NCBI GenBank assembly: GCA_017849455.1
Contig: JAFIGX010000010.1
Location: 112,445-176,444, forward strand
Reading direction: 5' to 3'
DNA: 64,000 bases
Source: Pseudobacter sp.
GTDB lineage: Bacteria; Bacteroidota; Bacteroidia; Chitinophagales; Chitinophagaceae
In this document: piece by piece, positions 8,400 to 15,806 of the stretch
Layout: each line of letters begins with the position of its first letter
How positions within the stretch are numbered: the stretch's first letter is position 1
Program-made: the position numbers and the translations under genes
The notes under the pieces: model-generated
Seen by the model: the letters and a program-made list of their open reading frames with translations, nothing else
Database searches by the model: none
Told to the model about the DNA's origin: nothing

Positions 8400-8433
8400 G
8401 AAGATCAGTCATAATTGGCTGGTCTTCTTTTTT
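8400..8433 (+). terminator. terminator of the tRNA transcript
   Basis: GAAGATCAG and CTGGTCTTC form a 9-bp stem (one G-U pair) with a 10-base loop followed by six T. Confidence 0.85.
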
Positions 8434-8456
8434 CTGCCAGCATATAGCATCAGCAC

Positions 8457-8822
8457 TTATTGATGAAGGAACCTGTTCATTCCATCTTTGTTCATTAAAG
8501 CATAATCAATCGCAGTTCGTACAAAATCATTCAGGGAAATGTTATTTATTGCTGCGAAAAGAGCTGCATCTCTATGCAAATCAGCACCTATGCGGATGTT
8601 GAAAGTGCCTTTATAGGTTTTGTTCGGCTCTTTGCCTATCTCTTTGCAGCTTTCCAGATAATCTTCAACTGCTTCGTGAAAAGACTTTTTTAATTCTTTT
8701 ACAGAAGCTCCTTCGAAACTTACCAGGTCATCGATGCCAACGATCTTTCCGTAAAACACTTCATCCTCTGAACTGAAATGAATAGACCCAATATAGTCTT
8801 TGTATTGTAGGATGTCATTCAT
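8457..8822 (-). CDS. hicB: HicB family antitoxin
   Basis: 121 residues. The N-terminal half (about 1-60, YIGSIHFSSEDEVFYGKIVGI ... VSFEGASVKELKKSFHEAVEDY in part) is the partially degraded RNase-H-like HicB fold that masks the toxin. The C-terminal part (about 72-115, FNIRIGADLHRDAALFAA ... SLNDFVRTAIDYAL) is a ribbon-helix-helix DNA-binding domain, so it probably represses its own promoter. The start overlaps the hicA stop by 8 bases, giving the toxin-first order usual for hicAB. The region is AT-richer than its neighbours, as expected for an acquired cassette. Confidence 0.9.
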   Translation of the reverse strand: MNDILQYKDYIGSIHFSSEDEVFYGKIVGIDDLVSFEGASVKELKKSFHEAVEDYLESCKEIGKEPNKTYKGTFNIRIGADLHRDAALFAAINNISLNDFVRTAIDYALMNKDGMNRFLHQ

Positions 8823-9078
8823 ATAGTATGTGTCTTTTTTCTTTTAAGTGTTCAATGACTTGTTTAATAGCATATTCTTTGACAATATTTCCAGGATGAG
8901 GCTTATGGAGCGAAATAACATTCCTTTTCTCATCTGCAAACTTCCTCCTTGACCCTCCTGTCTTGCCATGCTTGATTTCAACATATCCGAATATGCCCAG
9001 TACTTTGATCAATTCTTCCCAGGTATAATCTTTGGGGACCAATAACAACCTGAACGTTGCTTTGTTTTTTTGAGACAT
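8815..9078 (-). CDS. hicA: HicA family mRNA interferase toxin
   Basis: 87 residues with the dsRBD-like HicA fold: an N-terminal helix (TWEELIKVLGIFGYVEIKHG), then GGSRRKFADEK and LHKPHPGNIVKEY, then a C-terminal helix. The toxin cleaves translated mRNA and is neutralised by HicB. The usual catalytic His of the G-S-H motif is Arg here (GGSRRKF), but a conserved His pair sits in LHKPHPGN; variants of this type are annotated as HicA, so activity cannot be decided from sequence. Translationally coupled to hicB. Confidence 0.85.
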   Translation of the reverse strand: MSQKNKATFRLLLVPKDYTWEELIKVLGIFGYVEIKHGKTGGSRRKFADEKRNVISLHKPHPGNIVKEYAIKQVIEHLKEKRHILYE

Positions 9079-9176
9079 TGTTTGAATCGGTCGACATTTT
9101 TTGATGCACTCTCAGTGCCATTTTTTCGCTGATTTTGTCTCCCCCGTAAAAGTGAATTGTTCTTAAAGGAATAAAG

Positions 9177-9207
9177 TATTTGCAACTAATTTTCAGTTGC
9201 AAATATA
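9177..9207 (-). promoter_or_regulatory. hicAB promoter with overlapping operator palindrome
   Basis: An 11-bp inverted repeat (TATTTGCAACT, 7-base spacer, AGTTGCAAATA; 9177-9205) overlaps a minus-strand TATATTTG -7 box (9200-9207). This is where the HicB ribbon-helix-helix domain would be expected to bind for autoregulation. The -33 match is weak. Confidence 0.6.
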
Positions 9208-9477
9208 GGACCTTTTTTCAGATAATAAAATTTTTCCGCTTATCTCCCTTCCGCCCCGCCCTTGCACACCTCATTCTTTTTATCTATTTTAGTGACTCCA
9301 TTCCCACCTCTGAATCCCATATCTATTGATTATCAGTGCAAATATCCTCGTGAATGCAGTCGGACCGACCTGCAGCCCCTTTCAAAAGGTCTGAATAAAT
9401 CTACTATACTTATGATGTGATAATGGTTCGAGTACATCCAAGATCCGGCAATCGTCAACCCTAAAAACATCTATATT
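9208..9477. other. gene-free stretch before the FkbM gene
   Basis: Together with the hicAB control region this makes a gap of about 400 bases. I see no open frame, tRNA or strong hairpin in it; it presumably holds the promoter of the FkbM gene, but no good TAnnTTTG match stands out. Confidence 0.4.
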
Positions 9478-10278
9478 ATGTCTTCGCCGTTCGAGTACAA
9501 ACCAAGTTGGAAGAGCACCAGTAAATACGGTAAATACTTCCTGTATTTTACGGAATACCTGAAGTATGGTGATTTCAAGTCGCTTGGAGCATCATTGAGG
9601 TATATGTTCGCGCATAAGCTTCCCCGTTTCGACTATCAGACAAGCAGCGGAATGGGCAAATTCATCATCCGCAAGAACTCGCAGGATTTCCAGTTCATCA
9701 ATTATGCCTATGAGAAGGCCATCAAGGATTTTTTCGTAAGCCAGATAGATACCTTCGATGTGTTCATCGATGTAGGCGCCTGTATCGGCGAATACGATAT
9801 CTGGCTGGCCAGGCAGGGAAAACGTTGTGTGGCCATCGAGCCGGTGAGCTTTGCCGGATTGCGGCGCAACATCGAACTGAACAAGGTAGAAGATAAGATC
9901 GTCACCTTTCAATGTGGCGCAGGCGCCCAAAAGGAGCGCGTATATTTCGAAATTCTCGAGAATTATCTTGGCGCCAGCCATTTTGACCCGGAAGCCGATA
10001 AAGAGCCGAATGTAGACATCGAAAAGCTCGACGACCTGCTGAAACGTGCCAACCTATCCGACAGCGACCGGATCATCATGAAGCTGGATATCGAAGGCAT
10101 GGAACCTCAGGCCATTGAAGGGGCCAAAGAATTCATCGCTTCCCGGAAAGACCTGCGCATCATTTACGAGCATTTCCAGGAAGATAATTACCGTAACGAC
10201 AAAGCCCTGCTGGCCATCGCCGATTTCACCTTCCAGAACCTCGATAAGGTAAACCGGCTGGCAATCAAAAAAGGATAA
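9478..10278 (+). CDS. FkbM family SAM-dependent methyltransferase
   Basis: 266 residues, cytoplasmic. The SAM-binding motif I is VFIDVGACIGEYD (Asp98, Gly100), followed by the acidic ribose-binding VAIEPV segment near 118-123. MKLDIEGMEPQAIEGA is the characteristic FkbM motif late in the protein. Family members methylate hydroxyls on sugars or polyketides; the substrate here is unknown. It is a single gene between an accessory hicAB cassette and the conserved era-der pair, and has no glycosyltransferase neighbours that would indicate a polysaccharide locus. Confidence 0.85.
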   Translation: MSSPFEYKPSWKSTSKYGKYFLYFTEYLKYGDFKSLGASLRYMFAHKLPRFDYQTSSGMGKFIIRKNSQDFQFINYAYEKAIKDFFVSQIDTFDVFIDVGACIGEYDIWLARQGKRCVAIEPVSFAGLRRNIELNKVEDKIVTFQCGAGAQKERVYFEILENYLGASHFDPEADKEPNVDIEKLDDLLKRANLSDSDRIIMKLDIEGMEPQAIEGAKEFIASRKDLRIIYEHFQEDNYRNDKALLAIADFTFQNLDKVNRLAIKKG

Positions 10279-10324
10279 GACCGCTTTTGCTCCATAGCTG
10301 TTCCCGCCGCTCAAAAAGAACCCA

Positions 10325-10353
10325 TTGCGGCGGCCTATATTTTAATACCTTTG
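10325..10353 (+). promoter_or_regulatory. probable era promoter
   Basis: TACCTTTG (10346-10353) is a perfect -7 box; a TTG at 10325-10327 gives a spacer of 18, one short of the ideal. Confidence 0.55.
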
Positions 10354-10434
10354 CAGCAATTTTTTGAACAGGTACGGCCGGAATTACGAGTTCCGGACGT
10401 ATCTGTTCTGTGTATCGACAGCTTATAAGCGAGC

Positions 10435-11304
10435 ATGAAAACGGGTTTTGTAAATATCTTCGGCCGGCCCAATGCCGGTAAAAGCACCTTGCTGAATGCC
10501 CTCATGGGGGAGAAGCTGGCTATTGTATCCCCCAAGGTACAAACGACCCGTCACCGGATCAAAGGCATCCTTACCGGCGATGATCACCAGATCATTCTTT
10601 CCGATACGCCCGGCATTATCGATCCGAAGTACAAACTACAGGAGAAAATGATGCTGGCCGTGAAGAATGCCCTCGAAGATGCAGACCTGGCGCTCCTTCT
10701 GGTAGATATCAATGAGAACTGGGATGAAGCCCATGCCGTTTTCCAGGCCCTTTCATTGAAAGTGCCGGCTGTTGTGGTGATCAATAAGCTCGACCAGGCC
10801 AATGCCACCAAAAAAGAACAGGCCATTTCCTTTTTCGGCGCTAAAGATTATTGCAGGGAAGTGGCCGGTATCTCCGCGCTGAAAGGCCTCCAGGTAGATG
10901 GCCTTATTCAAACCATCCTGAAATACCTTCCCGAAGGGGAACCTTTTTTTGATGGAGATGAAATGACGGACATGCCTACCCGCTTTTTTGTAGCTGAAAT
11001 GATCAGGGAGAAGATCTTTTACCTCTACCAGGACGAGATCCCTTACCATACCACCGTTATCGTTACGGAGTTCAAGGAGAAAACAACGCTGATCAAGATC
11101 ATTGCCGAGATCATCGTACAGCGCGAATCGCAGAAAGGGATACTCCTGGGTGAAGGAGGTAAGATGATCAGGCAACTGGGAACGGATGCCCGGAAAGATA
11201 TTGAAGCGTTCCTCGGACAAAAAGTGTTCCTGGAACTGTTTGTGAAAGTGCGTCCGAAATGGCGCGACAATGAGTTCATGCTGAAAGAATACGGATACCA
11301 TTAA
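10435..11304 (+). CDS. era: GTPase Era
   Basis: 289-residue ribosome-assembly GTPase that binds the 3' end of 16S rRNA. The G domain has G1 GRPNAGKS (10-17), G3 DTPG (57-60) and G4 NKLD (117-120); the C-terminal KH domain shows GILLGEGGKMIRQLG. Length is normal. It precedes der by 17 bases, so the two GTPases very likely share an operon. Confidence 0.97.
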   Translation: MKTGFVNIFGRPNAGKSTLLNALMGEKLAIVSPKVQTTRHRIKGILTGDDHQIILSDTPGIIDPKYKLQEKMMLAVKNALEDADLALLLVDINENWDEAHAVFQALSLKVPAVVVINKLDQANATKKEQAISFFGAKDYCREVAGISALKGLQVDGLIQTILKYLPEGEPFFDGDEMTDMPTRFFVAEMIREKIFYLYQDEIPYHTTVIVTEFKEKTTLIKIIAEIIVQRESQKGILLGEGGKMIRQLGTDARKDIEAFLGQKVFLELFVKVRPKWRDNEFMLKEYGYH

Positions 11305-11321
11305 TAAAATCAGGAGTAGTC

Positions 11322-12638
11322 ATGGCAGGTTTTACTGTAGCTATCGTAGGACGACCGAACGTAGGAAAAAGTACCTTGTTCAACAGGTTGCTGGAACAAC
11401 GCAAAGCCATTGTGGATGATGTGAGCGGGGTTACCCGCGATCGCCAGTATGGTGTATCGGAATGGAACGGGAAATCCTTCAACGTGATCGATACCGGCGG
11501 ATTCGTTCCGCAGAGCGAAGATGTATTCGAGAAAGAGATCCGCAAGCAGGTGCTCATTGCCGTGGAAGAAGCCAACGCCATTATCTTCATGGGCGACGCG
11601 GCCACCGGCATTACCGACCTGGATGAAGCCATGGCAGATATCCTGCGCCGTACTTCCAAACCCGTATTCCTGGTCGTCAATAAAGTGGACAACCCCGAAA
11701 GGCTGCTCGAAGCCACCGAGTTTTATGGATTGGGGTTCGATAATATTTTCTTCCTTTCTTCCATGACCGGCAGCGGCACCGGTGAACTGCTCGATGCCGT
11801 GACGGCCCTTATCACAGAAGATCAGTCGACCGAAACGCAGGAAGACAATGCCCTGCCTAAATTCGCCATTATCGGTCAGCCCAATGTAGGCAAATCATCC
11901 CTGCTCAATGCCCTGATAGGGCAGGAGCGCACCATCGTCAGCGATATTGCCGGCACTACCCGCGATACGATCCACACCAAATACAATTTGTTTCAAAAGG
12001 AATTCATCCTGATCGATACGGCCGGTATCCGCAGGAAGACCAAAGTGCATGAAGACCTGGAATTCTATTCCGTGATCCGCGCTATCAAGGCCATGGATGA
12101 AGCCGATGTATGCCTGCTGATGCTCGATGCGGAAAAGGGCATCACGGCCCAGGACCTCAATATTTTCAGCCTGGCCTCCAGGAAAGGCAAAGGGATCGTG
12201 ATCCTGGTAAATAAATGGGACCTGGTCGAAAAGGAGACCAATACGGCCCGCGATTATGAGGAAGAACTGAAAAAAAGGATCGCACCATTTACGGACGTCC
12301 CCATCCTGTTCATATCGGCGAAAGATAAACTGCGGATACACAAGGCCATCGAAACGGCCCTGGAAGTATTCGGGAATAAACAGCGCAAAATACCTACCTC
12401 ACAGCTCAATGAGGTAATGCTCAAAGCCATTGAAGCCTATCATCCACCTGTGGTAAGGGGTAACCCCATCAAGATCAAATATGTTACCCAATTGCCTACA
12501 CATGTGCCTTCATTCGCCTTTTTCAGCAATTTCCCGGACGATATCAAACAGCCTTATAAGAACTACCTGGAGAACCAGTTGCGCCAGCATTTCAACTTCC
12601 GGGGAGTACCTGTCAGGCTGTTTTTCCGTAAAAAATAG
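11322..12638 (+). CDS. der: GTPase Der (EngA)
   Basis: 438-residue GTPase for 50S subunit biogenesis. Two G domains in tandem: GRPNVGKS (10-17), DTGG (57-60), NKVD (120-123), and GQPNVGKS (185-192), DTAG and NKWD further on. The C-terminal KH-like domain ends VPVRLFFRKK. Second gene of an operon with era. Confidence 0.98.
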   Translation: MAGFTVAIVGRPNVGKSTLFNRLLEQRKAIVDDVSGVTRDRQYGVSEWNGKSFNVIDTGGFVPQSEDVFEKEIRKQVLIAVEEANAIIFMGDAATGITDLDEAMADILRRTSKPVFLVVNKVDNPERLLEATEFYGLGFDNIFFLSSMTGSGTGELLDAVTALITEDQSTETQEDNALPKFAIIGQPNVGKSSLLNALIGQERTIVSDIAGTTRDTIHTKYNLFQKEFILIDTAGIRRKTKVHEDLEFYSVIRAIKAMDEADVCLLMLDAEKGITAQDLNIFSLASRKGKGIVILVNKWDLVEKETNTARDYEEELKKRIAPFTDVPILFISAKDKLRIHKAIETALEVFGNKQRKIPTSQLNEVMLKAIEAYHPPVVRGNPIKIKYVTQLPTHVPSFAFFSNFPDDIKQPYKNYLENQLRQHFNFRGVPVRLFFRKK

Positions 12639-12703
12639 GCCCTAATTGGAGATAAAGGTAATAAAGAGCAGAGAATCAATTTTTCATGATTAATGTCAAT
12701 TTG

Positions 12704-12734
12704 TTTGCATAATTGCAAAAAGCTATTACCTTTG
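12704..12734 (+). promoter_or_regulatory. promoter of the small lipoprotein gene
   Basis: TTTG (12704-12707), exactly 19 bases, TACCTTTG (12727-12734). Transcription would start about 30 bases before the ATG at 12770. Confidence 0.88.
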
Positions 12735-12769
12735 CGCCCATCTCATTAAAACTCAAAAAGCAAGTTCGC

Positions 12770-12982
12770 ATGAAAAAGTTATTCGCAATTCTGGCTATAG
12801 CTGGTGTTATGGCTGCCTGCAACGACAGTGGTAAAACTGAAGAAGGAAAGAAGGCAGATTCTACTGCAACTCATCCTTCCTCTGCTGCTCCTGCTGCCGA
12901 CAGCTCCGCTGTAGCTGATTCTCTGAAAAAAGTAGCTGCAGACACAACTGCAAAACCTGCTGTTGACACTACTAAGAAGTAA
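12770..12982 (+). CDS. small Ala/Asp/Thr-rich lipoprotein
   Basis: 70 residues: a lipoprotein signal (MKKLFAILAIAGVMAAC, lipobox Cys at 17), then a low-complexity tail rich in Ala, Ser, Thr, Asp and Lys without predicted fold. Strong promoter and terminator make it a single-gene transcript that is probably well expressed. The ATG at 12770 is chosen because it begins the signal peptide. No function can be assigned; similar short lipoproteins are common in Bacteroidota. Confidence 0.8.
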   Translation: MKKLFAILAIAGVMAACNDSGKTEEGKKADSTATHPSSAAPAADSSAVADSLKKVAADTTAKPAVDTTKK

Positions 12983-13010
12983 TCAGATACCTACTTCTTG
13001 CAAGAAGCTG

Positions 13011-13038
13011 CCCCGGGACTATCGCCCGGGGTTTTTTT
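13011..13038 (+). terminator. intrinsic terminator of the lipoprotein gene
   Basis: CCCCGGG, 7-base loop, CCCGGGG and seven T. Confidence 0.92.
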
Positions 13039-13254
13039 ATGAAAAATGCCCTTTTTTCCAGCTTCAGGAATAAAGGGAGGGGGATATGGATATGAAAAAA
13101 TCCGCATTCCTTGCATTGAATAGCGATTTATTGTAAATTGCTCTCCTGAACCACAAGCTTAAATTCCTATTTCATTTCCTACCTAAAAACCTCTGGAATC
13201 CATCTCCTGTGCAATAATTCTTTGCATTTATTCCGCGCTTAAAACTACTCTAGT

Positions 13255-15693
13255 ATGAAAAAACTTTACGTGCTATCCGTAGCATTCCTGCTATGCTGCA
13301 TCGCTATCACCAATGCCCAAACGAGATATTGGGTGGGTGGTTCCAGCAGTAACTGGAATGATGGAAACAACTGGGCTACCAGTTCTGTAGGACCCGGCGG
13401 GGCCGGGGTACCCCCTTCAGGTGCTGATGTGATCATCGACAGGAATGCTTCGATCAATGTAAACACCAGCCCCATCTCCCTCAATACCCTAAGTATTCTA
13501 AACAATTCGACCGTAGTCAAGCTCTATACATCCGCCACTACTTCCATCGGGATCACAGGCACCGGCACTTCCAACAACCAGGGGCTTAGGATCGTTTCGG
13601 GCGCCAGGCTGGAAGACAGTTGTGCCGCGAATGTGGTTTTCTCCGTAGATTTTGCAGCAGGCTCCACCGGGCTCATCGATGGTACCTGGTATTTTGCCGG
13701 CATCTCCACTGTTACCGGTGGCAATGGCCCTACGTTCAACCTGCCTGGTACAAGCGGCCAGGGCAACAGTATCAATGTGAATGGCACCATTATTATACGT
13801 CCGCAGGCATGGCCTACAGCTACTACACTTGCCGCTGCCCCGTACCTTAAATTCAATAGTGGTTCCTTGTTCTGGCTCGACAGGGATGCAGCCTTCAGCC
13901 CCAGAGCGACCTGGGACCCCAATTCCACGATCAGTATTACCGGTTCCTCAAATTTTCTGCCCAATATCAACGTTCCCTCAGGCTCCGGTTCAATAGGCAA
14001 CCTGGTCCTGAATGCGCCCGGTATCAATGATGATATGGGCTGGAACCTTCCAAATAATCTCCTCGTTGCAGGCAACCTGCAGATCCTCAATACCAATGGT
14101 TTTAAAGTGAGCCTGGGCACCGATGTCGGTAGCTTTCCCATCGTTTATACTGTGAACGGGAATTTTAGTGTTACCAATGGGGCTTATGTGATATTAGGCA
14201 GCACTGCGCCACAAAGTGATATGGATTATTCTCTCCAGGTGAACGGTGATTTCAATCTATCCGGAGGCACTTTCGAGTTACGCGGCCCGGTATTAAACAA
14301 TCCTACGCCTCCCACACCGCCAACTCCCATCAATCTCACCAAGCCAACTTTCCTGAAAGTAAAAGGCAATTTCAATTATACCGGTGGTTCATTTGCCTGC
14401 TCCAACGCTTCTACCAGCACCACCATCGATCTCTTCGGGGTAGAACTGAATGGAACATCCACTCAGAATGTCACTGCCTATACCGGTACGATCGATAATA
14501 CCAACCACATGATCACCCTGCGGCTCAATAATGGACCTGCCGGCGCTGCGCTGACAAGCCCACTGGCCGTTGGAAAGATCAGTTGGAAAAATTCTGCTGC
14601 CGGTGGTATCCTCACTACTACCAGCACCAACCTGCTCACCATCAACAACACCAATGAAACAGATGCAACGGTAGTGAACACGCCCGCAGATAATGGCTTC
14701 GTAAGCGGCCCGGTAAAACGGATCACTTCCAGTAATGGCGTCTATTATTTTCCAACCGGCAAGGCTAATAAGCTTCGTTATGTAGAAGTAAGGCCAACAG
14801 TTGCCGGCGCAGGGTCTTATACGGCAGAATATTTCAATACAGCTTATCCAACCCTCACAGTGCTCAATCCCCTTACGGGCGTTTCGAACCAGGAATACTG
14901 GATCGTAAGCCAGGTAACAGGTTCGGGCGCAGCCGTTCGTCTCAACCTGGCCTCTGCCGTGCCGGGCGCACAAGCCTCCGATGCACTGGTGGTTGCCCGT
15001 TTCAACGGCACAAACTGGGTTAGCGAAAAAGGGACCACCGGTGGTTCGATCCAACCGGGCAATACTACGAGCGGGAATGTTTTTTCGCAGGACATAGCCT
15101 CTTTCAGTCCATTCACTTTCGGTATCATGCCGGGTTCACCGTTACCGATCTACCTGTTGTCATTCACGGCTAAAAAAGTGAACAACAATACAGCCAAACT
15201 CAACTGGAGCATCACTTCCAACAGCAACCCGGACCATTTCGAAATACTGCGCTCCACGGATGGTTCCCATTTCAGTCAGATCGGCACGACCTCCGGCGCC
15301 GGCCTGCAATTGGATTATGAGTTCACGGACAATGATCTGCCACTCAGCACTACTTATTATCGCCTCCGTATGATCGATAAGACCGGGGTAATTACCCTCA
15401 GCAAGATCGTAACCGTGGTCAACGGGGCAGAAGGCATCCTGATCACTTCCATGCTGCCCACCCTGGTAACCGGTCAGGCGAAACTGAATATCATCTCTTC
15501 CGACAGGGCCAATATTCGTTTAGTCATCACCGATATGTATGGCCGGATCGTGAAACAACAAGCCGCCGGTATCGCAGTCGGTAGCCAGGATATATGGCTC
15601 AACCTGTCGTCACTGGCAGCAGGCGCCTACCAGGTGACCGGCTATCTCGATAACGGAAAGCGTACAGCTACCATCCGGTTCGTCAAGAAATGA
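13255..15693 (+). CDS. secreted T9SS cargo protein
   Basis: 812 residues. Signal peptide (about 1-21, ending TNAQ); the long middle part begins TRYWVGGSSSNWNDGNNW, a segment often seen at the start of Bacteroidota surface beta-helix proteins, and is rich in Gly, Asn, Ser and Thr. A FNITA/fibronectin-like segment near 635-720 (LPIYLLSFTAKKVNNNTAKL) precedes a C-terminal type A sorting domain (about 735-812, with ITDMYGRIVKQQ and LAAGAYQVTGYLDNGK). The domain directs export by the type IX secretion system and is usually removed at the surface. No enzymatic motif is visible. Its stop codon directly touches an inverted repeat. Confidence 0.8.
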   Translation: MKKLYVLSVAFLLCCIAITNAQTRYWVGGSSSNWNDGNNWATSSVGPGGAGVPPSGADVIIDRNASINVNTSPISLNTLSILNNSTVVKLYTSATTSIGITGTGTSNNQGLRIVSGARLEDSCAANVVFSVDFAAGSTGLIDGTWYFAGISTVTGGNGPTFNLPGTSGQGNSINVNGTIIIRPQAWPTATTLAAAPYLKFNSGSLFWLDRDAAFSPRATWDPNSTISITGSSNFLPNINVPSGSGSIGNLVLNAPGINDDMGWNLPNNLLVAGNLQILNTNGFKVSLGTDVGSFPIVYTVNGNFSVTNGAYVILGSTAPQSDMDYSLQVNGDFNLSGGTFELRGPVLNNPTPPTPPTPINLTKPTFLKVKGNFNYTGGSFACSNASTSTTIDLFGVELNGTSTQNVTAYTGTIDNTNHMITLRLNNGPAGAALTSPLAVGKISWKNSAAGGILTTTSTNLLTINNTNETDATVVNTPADNGFVSGPVKRITSSNGVYYFPTGKANKLRYVEVRPTVAGAGSYTAEYFNTAYPTLTVLNPLTGVSNQEYWIVSQVTGSGAAVRLNLASAVPGAQASDALVVARFNGTNWVSEKGTTGGSIQPGNTTSGNVFSQDIASFSPFTFGIMPGSPLPIYLLSFTAKKVNNNTAKLNWSITSNSNPDHFEILRSTDGSHFSQIGTTSGAGLQLDYEFTDNDLPLSTTYYRLRMIDKTGVITLSKIVTVVNGAEGILITSMLPTLVTGQAKLNIISSDRANIRLVITDMYGRIVKQQAAGIAVGSQDIWLNLSSLAAGAYQVTGYLDNGKRTATIRFVKK

Positions 15694-15694
15694 G

Positions 15695-15804
15695 GTTGAC
15701 AGGTTAAAAGGTTGACAGGTTAATAAGTTGATAAGTTGACAAGGAAGTTTCCGAACATCAGAGACTTCCTTGTCAACTTATCAACTTATTAACCTGTCAA
15801 CTTA
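15695..15804. repeat. octamer-arm inverted repeat, family A, copy 3
   Basis: Best copy of the family. The left arm is six 8-base units (GTTGACAG, GTTAAAAG, GTTGACAG, GTTAATAA, GTTGATAA, GTTGACAA) then GGAAGT; 15711-15748 and 15764-15801 are perfect 38-bp complementary arms around a 15-base loop TTCCGAACATCAGAG. It fills the gap between the convergent T9SS cargo and DUF4954 genes. Confidence 0.93.
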
Positions 15805-15806
15805 AC

